NCBI GenBank assembly: GCA_934270565.1 | Contig: CAKQPR010000014.1 | Location: forward strand, 1-37,949 | Direction: 5' to 3' | Length of the DNA stretch: 37,949 nucleotides | Source of the DNA: an uncultured Clostridia bacterium | GTDB lineage: Bacteria; Bacillota; Clostridia; Christensenellales; Pumilibacteraceae | Shown here: piece after piece, positions 7,700 through 15,800 of the stretch | How the letters are laid out: each line of letters opens with the position of its first letter | Numbering within the stretch: the stretch's first letter is position 1 | Made by a program: the position numbers and the translations under genes | The notes under the pieces: generated by a model | What the model saw: only the letters and a program-made list of their open reading frames with translations | The model's database searches: none | Told to the model about the DNA's origin: nothing

Positions 7700-7855
7700 T
7701 TTTTCGGACGCGTTTTCACCGCTCCGAGACCTCAGCCGAAATTATGTTTCTTCTACAAATATCTTTTAATTGCCTGTCATATTTTTATCACAATACGGCG
7801 CTATAATATAGCCGATATAAAGCAATTTATATCTCACATTTCTTCCTTTATTTAC

Positions 7856-7908
7856 GCAAGACGTCCTCGGTTCCCCATCGAGGGCGTTTTGCGTTGCCCG
7901 CGTTTTTT
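7856..7908 (+). terminator. Intrinsic terminator after the ABC importer operon
   Basis: A 14-bp stem with wobbles, GCAAGACGTCCTCG (7856-7869) with CGAGGGCGTTTTGC (7879-7892), then a T run at 7902-7908. It is 157 nt past the ATPase stop. Confidence 0.7.
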
Positions 7909-8324
7909 ATAGGAGTTCGCGGGGCGCGCGAGGCATTGTGATACACCCCCGATGGCGGACGAGGAACGCCCCTACCTTATAAGGCTTCCCCTTGGGAGAA
8001 AGGCATTAGCGATTTCTCTTTAACGTCATTTCGACCGAAGCGTAAGCGAAGTGGAGAAATCCCCCGCGGTTGTCACCCGATAACCATACTGTTATAATGT
8101 TTTCGACCTTATTTGGTCGGCGAAGCCGACGGTAGGGCGGTTCGCCCTCGGACCGCCGCATAACGTACAGTAACGGGTAGGTATTTGGAGCGTACCGTTC
8201 ACTTGCAATCGTATTCGCTCCCGCCTTGGTCTCGACTACGCTCGAGATGACGGGGCGAGGAGAGCGTTCCGCTACGACCGTATTCCCTCCCCGCTCGCAA
8301 CATAGTTGCTTCGCCGCTTTGGCT

Positions 8325-8351
8325 AAAAACAGTCACCTGTGGACTGTTTTT
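8325..8351. repeat. R8 hairpin, copy 2
   Basis: AAAAACAGTC-ACCTGTG-GACTGTTTTT with the same flanks as the copy at 4785. Only the first loop base differs. Confidence 0.8.
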
Positions 8352-8493
8352 ACGGCACTTCGTGCCGCCGCGTCGCGCCCCCTCGGGGGAAGGTTTAAAT
8401 TCGGTCACTTCCTAATGTCATTTCGACCGAAGCGTCAGCGGAGTGGAGAAATCCCCCGCGGAAGTCACCCGATTCCGTTTCTACCACACCCTA

Positions 8494-8652
8494 TTTCGAC
8501 CTTTAAAGCGTTGCGGGGTCTGGGACACAGCCGCAAGTGTCCCAGCGGCTTTTTTGTTACTTTTTTCTCCGCACGAAAAAAGTAAAATATATTTCCTTTT
8601 CTTTCTAAAAGATATTTGTTACTATTCTTAAAGTAAGCCATAGCGGTAGCGC
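8494..8652 (-). repeat. R1 stop-codon-abutting element, copy C (after spo0A)
   Basis: In spo0A orientation the core CGCTACCGCTATGGCTTAC begins 1 nt after the TAG. The poly-purine/poly-pyrimidine hairpins and the CTGGGACAC/GTGTCCCAG hairpin follow. It is the only candidate 3' end for the spo0A transcript. Confidence 0.85.
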
Positions 8653-9393
8653 CTACATACTCTCCAGCAGCATTTTATCGGCAACGAGGGCAATGAACTC
8701 GCCGTTGGTGGGCTTTTCGTTGGCAGAATAGATCTTCACGCCGAACAGCGAATTGATGTTTTCGATCTTGCCCTTGTTCCATGCGACCTCGATGGCGTGA
8801 CGAATGGCGCGTTCGACTTTGGACGGGCTGGTCGAGAAGCGCTCGGCGACCTCGGGGTAAAGCCGTTTCGTGATCGAATTGATGATTTCGGGCGAATCGA
8901 TCGCCATTTTTATCGCTTCGCGCAGGAACTGATAGCCTTTGATATGCGCGGGAATCCCGACCGTCATAAAGATTTCGGAAATGCGCTGCTCGGCGGCGAC
9001 GTGAGACGGATCGAGATAGCTCGGCGAAGGCTTTTCGGATCTGAGCGCCTTGATCCGTCTGTCGAGCACGGCAGGCTCGAACGGTTCGGTCATATAGTAC
9101 CCCGCACCCGCGCCGAGGGCAAGCGAAGCGAAGCGTTTTTCGGTTATCGCGCCGGTGGCTATAACCGCGCACGAGCCGAGCCGCACCGTTTCGAGCACGG
9201 TAACGCCGTCGCAGGACGGAAGCAGCACGCCGAGCACGAACGCGTCGGGGCGGAATCGCTCGAAAAGCGCGACGGCTTCTCTGCCGTTGCGGGTCGTGCC
9301 CACGAGTTCGTAGTCGGGCGACGACGAGAAGTACGCGGTGAGCTCGTCAAGGGTTTTCTCGTCTTCCTGAGCCAAAAGCAGTCTGATTTTCAT
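8653..9393 (-). CDS. spo0A: Spo0A-family response regulator with degenerate receiver domain
   Basis: A 246-residue homologue of the sporulation master regulator. The C-terminal Spo0A domain is strongly conserved: VGIPAHIKGYQFLREAIKMA, the recognition-helix region SKVERAIRHAIEVAW, and the ending KPTNGEFIALVADK. The N-terminal receiver is not canonical. Aligned by eye with B. subtilis Spo0A, the phospho-acceptor Asp of VLDIIMP is Gly55 here (VLGVLLP). The acidic pair of VADDN is Q9-E10. The Lys of LKPFD is E103 in TEPFE. Phosphorylation as in classical Spo0A therefore looks impossible, while DNA binding should remain. AAGGAGG lies 8 nt before the chosen ATG, and 33 in-frame upstream codons overlap the promoter. 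A second canonical Spo0A elsewhere in the genome cannot be excluded. Confidence 0.93.
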   Translation of the reverse strand: MKIRLLLAQEDEKTLDELTAYFSSSPDYELVGTTRNGREAVALFERFRPDAFVLGVLLPSCDGVTVLETVRLGSCAVIATGAITEKRFASLALGAGAGYYMTEPFEPAVLDRRIKALRSEKPSPSYLDPSHVAAEQRISEIFMTVGIPAHIKGYQFLREAIKMAIDSPEIINSITKRLYPEVAERFSTSPSKVERAIRHAIEVAWNKGKIENINSLFGVKIYSANEKPTNGEFIALVADKMLLESM

Positions 9394-9463
9394 ATTTCTT
9401 ACCTCCTTTATTTCGCCGCCGCGAGGGACGGAACGCTTGTCCGATCGCCCGAGCGACAAACCC

Positions 9464-9492
9464 ATTATAACGCGCTCCGAACCGAAAATCAA
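9464..9492 (-). promoter_or_regulatory. Sigma-A promoter for spo0A
   Basis: On the minus strand TTGATT (9492-9487), 17 nt, TATAAT (9469-9464), with the ATG about 70 nt downstream. This is a vegetative-type promoter. I see no obvious sigma-H signature. Confidence 0.75.
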
Positions 9493-9552
9493 CCCTAAAT
9501 CGACAGCGTTTTATCAATTTTCGGTAGCGACGACCCGAATAAATGCTCGTTT

Positions 9553-9954
9553 TTGGCGCTTAAGCACTCATTATATCGAATTCGGAGTAACTTCGACGAT
9601 GCGCGGAGCCCGCGCGAGCGAGGCGGTGAGCCACTGCGGGCGGGTATTTTCGGGTCTACCGTTCCGCTAAGATCGTATTCGCTCCCGCGAGATCTCTCGA
9701 CTGCGCTCGAGATGACGAGGCTAAATACCGTTACGCAATGTTTCGGGCGGACGGGTGTTTGGGGTTAGCCGTGTTCGATTGTTTCCGTTCCTTATGCAGG
9801 GGATTTCTCGACTAACGCTCGAAATGACAGCGTATACGCTTGGTTTTTAATATGAATTCGACCGATTTGTAGGGGCGGGCGGACGAGGGCGTCCGCCCCT
9901 ACTTGTTTTCACAAACCTCTCGGTTGTTTGCCGACCACCTCTCTGCTTATCCTT
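9553..9954. repeat. Repeat-filled spacer between spo0A and the R1 tandem
   Basis: No gene seen. It holds the GCGCGGAGCCCGCGCGAGCGAGGCG-type module (about 9600-9650), a GTATTCGCTCCCGCGAGATC module (9670-9720), an R2 palindrome (9799-9831) and an R4 unit (9876-9901). Confidence 0.7.
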
Positions 9955-10113
9955 TTTCGACCTTTAAAGCGTTGCGGGGTCTGGGACACAGTCGCAAGTG
10001 TCCCAGCGACTTTTTGGTTCTTTTTCTTCGCTTGAAAAAGAATATTTATATTACCTTTCTTTTCTAAAGGAAATATTTGTTACTATTTATAAAGTAAACC
10101 ATAGTGGTAGCGC
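9955..10113 (-). repeat. R1 element, copy D
   Basis: A full-length R1 copy with the CTGGGACAC/GTGTCCCAG hairpin and a diverged middle hairpin (TTCTTTTTCTTCGCTTGAAAA region). Unlike copies A-C, no gene ends at its gene-proximal side. Instead a second, truncated R1 follows. Confidence 0.8.
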
Positions 10114-10207
10114 GTTTTCTCCGCCTGAAAAAAGTAACATACATTTCCCTTTCTTTCTAAAGAAAATGTTTGTTACTATTATAAAAGTAAACCATAGCGG
10201 TAGCGCC
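10114..10207 (-). repeat. R1 element, truncated tandem copy D-prime
   Basis: About 95 bp matching the gene-proximal part of R1 (middle hairpins plus the CCGCTATGG core) but lacking the CTGGGACAC hairpin. It lies head-to-tail with copy D, directly upstream of the MATE promoter. Confidence 0.8.
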
Positions 10208-10240
10208 CCGTTTTGTCGGGTTTTTGAAGTGTGAAAGCGA

Positions 10241-10269
10241 TTGACAAAGGCGAAGAAAAGGTATATAAT
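10241..10269 (+). promoter_or_regulatory. Sigma-A promoter for the MATE exporter gene
   Basis: TTGACA (10241-10246), 17 nt, TATAAT (10264-10269): consensus in both boxes. The ATG is about 32 nt downstream, so the leader is short. A weak hairpin CCCG-TTTTGT-CGGG followed by TTTTT (10207-10225) just upstream may stop incoming transcription. Confidence 0.88.
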
Positions 10270-10300
10270 TACCGTACCACGAAAAGGAGAGGCTTGAAAA

Positions 10301-11830
10301 ATGGCAATGGCGTCGAAAACAATGGATATGACGAAAGGTCCGCTTTTCGTTAAAATTCTGAAATTGTCCGTTCCGATGATATTCACCGGAATACTTCAGC
10401 TGTTGTTTTCGACTGCCGATCTGATAGTAATAGGTCAGTTTGCGGGCTCGGGCTCGCTGGCGGCGGTGGGCGCGACCACCTCGCTCAATCACCTTATAAT
10501 CAACCTCGTGCTCGGGCTGAGCGTAGGCGCGAACGTTCTTATGTCGCAGGCAATCGGCGCGAAAAACCGCGACAAAGCCGAACGCGTCGTACATACTTCG
10601 ATGCTGCTTGCTATCGTGGCGGGCGCGGCGTTCAGTCTGATCGGCTTCTTCATCTCCCGACCGGCGCTCACGCTCATGAAAACCGATCCGGAAGTGCTCG
10701 ACAAGGCGACGCTTTACCTCGAAATAATCTTCCTCGGAACGATCGCAAACGTCGTATACAACTTCGGCGCGGCGATATTGAGGGCGAAGGGAGACACGAC
10801 GAGACCGCTGATTTACCTTACGATCGCGGGCGTCGTGAACGTTATTCTGAATATCGTGTTCGTCGTCGTGCTGAAGATGGACGTCGAGGGCGTGGCGATC
10901 CCGACCGTGGCTTCGCAGGCGCTGTCGGCGGTGCTCGTCGTGATCGCGCTTTTACGCGAAAAGGGCGAATGTCGTTTTATCCCGAAAAAACTCCGTTTCC
11001 ACGCGACCGAAGTCAAGGAAATCCTCGGAATCGGCGTTCCGAGCGGCGTTTTAAGCAGTCTTTTCTCGATCGCGAACGTTCTAATTCAATCGCAGGTTAA
11101 CTCGTTCGGCAAGGAATTTATGGCGGCTTCGAGCGCGTCGAGCAGTATCGAAGCGTTTACTTACGTCGCGATGAACGCTGTTTCGTCCTCGACTTCGGCG
11201 GTCGTGGGGCAGAACTACGGCGCGGGTAAGAAGAAGCGCATCGTCACGGCTATGTGGCAAAGCTCGCTGCTGATTATGATCGCGTTCGCCGTGATAGGCG
11301 GGCCCACAATGATTTTCGCCCGCCCGTTCGCTTCGCTGTATAACTCCGAGCCGCACGTTATCGACTACACGCTCGAACGGCTTTTCGTGATTATGCCGAC
11401 TTACTTTTTATGCGGGCTTGCCGAAGTTTTCATCAGCGCGCTGAGGGGTATCGGACATTCGACCGCGCCCACGATCGCCGCGATCGGGTGCGTGTGCGCG
11501 TACCGTATCGTGTGGGTGAATACCGTGTTCGTGTGGTTCCGCTCGATCGAAGTGCTGTTCGCCTGCTACCCCATAAGTTATGTGCTCGAACTGATCGTTC
11601 TGCCCGTTATGTTCGTCGTTTTCTATCGCAAATTGCCGCCGGAAAAGGTCGAAAAAGCCGAAGCCGAATTGCTCACGGAGGAAATCGCCGAGGACAAATC
11701 GGACGATCTTGCGGATAATGCGTGCGACGAACCGACGGAAAATCCGTTCGGAGAAGTCGAGCCGCAGTCGGACGAATTCGGACAACCCGACGACGAACCG
11801 CCGCTACGTTGTCGGAATGATGAAAGATAA
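10301..11830 (+). CDS. MATE-family multidrug/organic-cation efflux transporter
   Basis: A 509-residue inner-membrane protein with the twelve-helix, two-lobe MATE pattern. The first lobe carries GPLFVKILKLSVPMIFTGIL and LIVIGQFAGSGSLAAVGATT. The second carries the matching VKEILGIGVPSGVLSSLFSI and AVVGQNYGAGKKKR. These antiporters expel drugs or cations in exchange for Na+ or H+. The substrate cannot be read from the sequence. After the last helix there is an unusual acidic, probably disordered cytoplasmic tail of about 60 residues (many D/E, ending RCRNDER). GGAGAGG lies 8 nt before the ATG. A second in-frame ATG two codons later could also serve. It is a single-gene unit. Confidence 0.93.
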   Translation: MAMASKTMDMTKGPLFVKILKLSVPMIFTGILQLLFSTADLIVIGQFAGSGSLAAVGATTSLNHLIINLVLGLSVGANVLMSQAIGAKNRDKAERVVHTSMLLAIVAGAAFSLIGFFISRPALTLMKTDPEVLDKATLYLEIIFLGTIANVVYNFGAAILRAKGDTTRPLIYLTIAGVVNVILNIVFVVVLKMDVEGVAIPTVASQALSAVLVVIALLREKGECRFIPKKLRFHATEVKEILGIGVPSGVLSSLFSIANVLIQSQVNSFGKEFMAASSASSSIEAFTYVAMNAVSSSTSAVVGQNYGAGKKKRIVTAMWQSSLLIMIAFAVIGGPTMIFARPFASLYNSEPHVIDYTLERLFVIMPTYFLCGLAEVFISALRGIGHSTAPTIAAIGCVCAYRIVWVNTVFVWFRSIEVLFACYPISYVLELIVLPVMFVVFYRKLPPEKVEKAEAELLTEEIAEDKSDDLADNACDEPTENPFGEVEPQSDEFGQPDDEPPLRCRNDER

Positions 11831-11851
11831 AATCGTAATATAAATAACGCG

Positions 11852-11885
11852 AAAATACCCGCCGTATCGGACGGGTATTTTTTTG
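11852..11885 (+). terminator. Intrinsic terminator after the MATE gene
   Basis: Stem AAAATACCCG (11852-11861) with CGGGTATTTT (11872-11881), then T residues to 11884. It is about 20 nt past the stop. Confidence 0.9.
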
Positions 11886-12824
11886 TGTGAGGAATATAAC
11901 CCCCGCTCGGTGCGGAAGCCGCGCAGGCGAATGTTTTGGGGTCAGTCGTGTACGATTGTTCTTACTCCTGATGAGGGGGATTTCTCGACTAACGCTCGAA
12001 ATGACAGTGTAAACGATATGGCGGCGGGGCGGTGAGCCCGCGCGGGCGAATGTTTGAGTTTTCGTGTTCGCTTGGTTTCCTTCCTATTGCAGGGGATTTC
12101 TCGACTGCGGCTTCGCCTGCGCTCGAAATGACGTTTTGTATGCTTGGTTTTTATTATTGTTTCGACCGTATTTGTCGGCTTTGCCGACGGTAGGGCGGTT
12201 CGCCCTCGGACCGCCGCATAACGTAACGCTGCAGTTGAAAATAAAAGTACCGTTCACTTACTACCGTATTCGCTCCCGCCTTGGTCTCGACTGCGCTCGA
12301 GATGACGAAGCAAATCCCCGTTATGTTTTGTTTGCGGGCGGACGAGGAACGACCCTACCTATTCTATCAAATGTAAGTACGGACGTAGCATTCTTGCCCG
12401 CAGGGGCTCCCTGCCATCGCCGACTTGCCTACGGCGGCTCGCCGTTCGCTCCCGCCTTGGTCTCGACTGCGCTCGAGATGACGAAGCAAAGCCCCGTTCC
12501 GTTTGGTTTGCGGGCGGACGAGGGCGTCCACGACCTTTTAAAGCCTTCCCCTTGGGGGGAAGGTGGATTGCCGAAGCGATAGCGCAGGCAAGACGGATGA
12601 GGGGTCGGGTTATGACAGACGTAACGTAAAAGACAACCCCTCATCACCGCCTACGTCGGAGGTCCCCAAGGGGAAGCCATAATATGTCTGCCCGCAAACC
12701 TCGCGGAAAGCCCCTCGGTCTCGTCATCCTGAGCGGAGCGCGTAGTCGTAAGGATCTCGCGGGAGCGAATACGGTAGCCTCGGAATGGTATAACCTCAAA
12801 TACTCTTACACACCAAGAAAAAGA
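11886..12824. repeat. Repeat-filled spacer between the two convergent units
   Basis: No gene is visible. In order: R2 palindromes (about 11968-12005 and 12090-12130), an R3 unit (12174-12222), R2-type CTCGAGATGACG modules (about 12280-12305 and 12455-12483), an R4 unit (about 12340-12358), a GTTCGCTCCCGCC module (12425-12460), an R5 composite (12540-12678) and a GTCATCCTGAGCGGAGCG...AAGGATCTCGCGGGAGCG module (12722-12775). Confidence 0.78.
12540..12678. repeat. R5 composite repeat, copy 2
   Basis: Palindromic CTTCCCCTTGGGG ends enclose GGATTGCCGAAGCGATAGCG, GATGAGGGGTCGG and ACGTAAAAGACAACCCCTCA, inverted relative to the copy at 2145. Confidence 0.75.
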
Positions 12825-12863
12825 CAAACCCCGCTGCCGAAGGAGCTCGGAAGCGGGGGTTTT
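12825..12863 (-). terminator. Intrinsic terminator of the glycan operon
   Basis: Stem AAACCCCGCT (12825-12834) with AGCGGGGGTTT and an inner CCGA/TCGG helix. On the minus strand it is followed by a T-rich run (TTTGTCTTTTTC). It lies 24 nt past the stop of the 1911-residue gene. Confidence 0.8.
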
Positions 12864-12886
12864 GGGTTAGTGATATTTGTCAGGCC

Positions 12887-15800
12887 TTACCCGATAAGGG
12901 TTTGCCCGTCGGTGACGAAGCAAACGTTCCTGATATCGAATTGCTGACCCGACAAGTAACCTGCTGTGCCGTTGCCAATGACAAATCTGAAAGCGCCGTT
13001 ATCGACTGCGGAAACGAGGTTTGTTATATTCCCTCCTCCGCTTTCGGGTTTGGTAAAGTCACGAAGAAGCACGACGAATTTGCCTTTTGTTCCTTTCGGA
13101 ATATTAAGCAGTTCGCTCGAGCCGTTCCCGATTTTCGTTACGTTACCGGTCGAATCGACGATATAAGCGTAGACGGCGCGAGCCTTCTTGCCGTAACTCT
13201 CGTTACCTATTCTGACGGTGATCGGAAGATTGTCCGCCGTCATCGCGGTCGTGTCGATATCGAACGTGAGCGCGTCGTAACCGACAAGGCTGACGATTTC
13301 GGTGTTTTTGTCGTTCATACTCATCCACGCGAAACTGTCGGCTATTCCTCTGTATCCGTTCGAACCTGTATAGGTAATATCAAGCCCCGTGCTGTTGCCC
13401 ATAGTCGTTTTATACAAAACGTCGTTCGCGTTTTCGAGCTTTACGGTGGCTTTATTTACGGTTGTCTGCTCGCCGAGGAAATTCGCTTCGCCGGCGTTAA
13501 ACAGAAGTTCGCGCGTGCCGTCCTCTTTTACGCCGTACACGTTGCATATCTGCAAGTTGTAACCGGTATAAGATCTGATATTTACCGACAATGCCGAAAC
13601 GTTACCGAGCGAAGCTTTGATATCGTTGTAGCCGATGCCGTTCGTTCCGGACGAACCGGTGTCGGACGCCGTGCTATCGGATGCGTAAAGACTGCTCGTC
13701 AGGTCAAGCCGATAAACGGCAAGCCCTACGTTGGGGATTTTTGCGCCGAGCCAGTCGCTACCGGTCGTATTTCCGGTCGTTCCGTCCACTTTCGTATAAG
13801 TCATTTCGCTCGCCCTGTAGTTGCTCGTTTCATCAAGTCTGCTCATGCGATAGGCGTATTCGTTACCGTCTGCCGTATAATGAAGCAAAAGCCTGATTTG
13901 CGAATCCGCAAAACTGTTGATAACGTAATCAAGATACTTGTACTCGCTAAAGTCCGACCTAATCGGCTTAAACTTAATAAGCGATTCGCCCCAGTTGTCC
14001 CCCGTAGACGGTACAGCCGTTCCTTTCCAGACAACTCCCGCATAATAGTAATTCGAAGCAATTTCCTTGTTTGCGTACCCCTCGGGGAAGCCCGAAGCGG
14101 TGACGGCGTTCGAAAGCCTTATGGGTTGCAGGTATTTGTCGGCTGACGTTTCCGTGACGGTGAAAGTTACGTCCGAAGAAGCGGTAAGCGTGATCTTCTG
14201 GACGGTGCCGTCCACGATCTCGACCGAAGGCGAGGTTTTGAGGCTCGAAGTTATGTTTTTGATCGCGTAGCCGCTGTCGGGCGTAAGCGTGATCGAAACG
14301 GTATCGCCGATAAGGACTTTTCCGCTGCCCCACGACGGCGAAGCATTTATGTGGCTGTCGCAATTCGTCGTAATCGTGTACGAGTGAGCGGCGGCGATTT
14401 CGGTTTCGGCTTCCGCGCCCGTTTTGATCGAAATATCCTTTATAACGTAACCGAAGCCTGCGGCGTTGTACAGCGAATAGACCGCTTTGCCGCCGAGCAC
14501 CGCGTTATCGACTACGGAAGCGAGACTCCAAGTCGAATCGACTTTGATGAACGCGAGAAGTTTCGAGCCGGTCTTGACGTATCTGAACGAAACGTCGGAA
14601 TTCTTGACCTGTCCGTTATTCCACATAAGGTGCGAGCCGTTGTACCCTTTCCGAACGTCGTTCCAAGCGCCGTCGGACATATCCATAACTTCGCCGCCCG
14701 CAAAGCCTATTCCGTAACTGCCGCTTGTCGTGCGAGCAAGAGCTCCCACGCAGAGGTAGTCCGCGGAAACGTTGTTGATCGTAAAGTCGATAACAGCCGT
14801 ATCTTCGCAAACGCCGTTGAAGTAAATATGCTTGTAAGCCGTACCGTCAACGACTTTTATCGAACCGTCGGTCTCGTAAGCGGAGTAATCGTAGCCCGGA
14901 TACGAAGCTTCGACCTTGCCGCCGATAGTTGCGAAGCCACCGACGATTCCGTCCGCCGCCGCGCCGATATTAACTACTACGTTTCCGCTACCGCCGACAA
15001 CAAGCGTTATGTTCCACTCCGTTCCGTCGGCGTTGTGCGAAGCGGTTAAGGTCGCGTTTTCCGCCGTAACGTTGCGGATATAATAGCCGTCGTCCGCCGT
15101 AAGCGTCATTGAAACGGTTTCGCCGACCAGAACTTTGCTTTCGCCCCAAGTATAGGTCGAATTCACATGCTCGTTGCCGCTTGCGGTAATCGTGTACGAG
15201 TGAGCGGCGGCGATTTCGGTTTCGGCTTCCGCGCCCGTTTTGATCGAAATATCCTTTATAACGTAACCGAAGCCTGCGGCGTTGTACAGCGAATAGACCG
15301 CTTTGCCGCCGAGCACCGCGTTATCGACTACGGAAGCGAGACTCCAAGTCGAATCGACTTTGATGAACGCGAGAAGTTTCGAGCCGGTCTTGACGTATCT
15401 GAACGAAACGTCGGAATTCTTGACCTGTCCGTTATTCCACATAAGGTGCGAGCCGTTGTACCCTTTCCGAACGTCGTTCCAAGCGCCGTCGGACATATCC
15501 ATAACTTCGCCGCCCGCAAAGCCTATTCCGTAACTGCCGCTTGTCGTGCGAGCAAGAGCTCCCACGCAGAGGTAGTCCGCGGAAACGTTGTTGATCGTAA
15601 AGTCGATAACAGCCGTATCTTCGCAAACGCCATTGAAGTAAATATGCTTGTAAGCCGTGCCGTCAACGACTTTTATCGTTCCGTCGGTTTCGTAATCGGA
15701 GTAATTGTAGTTCGGATACGAAGCTTTGACGTTGCCGCCGATAGTTGCGAAGCCACCGACGATTCCGTCCGCCGCCGCGCGGATATCGAGGGCGGTTTTG

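Larger units (their letters stand above)
7700..8493. repeat. Spacer after the ABC operon: terminator and repeat blocks
   Basis: 7740-7855 is unique and AT-rich, with a TATAAT-containing palindrome GCTATAATATAGC near 7800-7812. After the terminator (7856-7908) come R4 (about 7950), R2 (8020-8075), R3 (8116-8163), an R2-type module (8210-8255), R8 (8325-8351), an R5 end (about 8375-8395) and R2 (8415-8470). No gene is credible. Confidence 0.75.
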
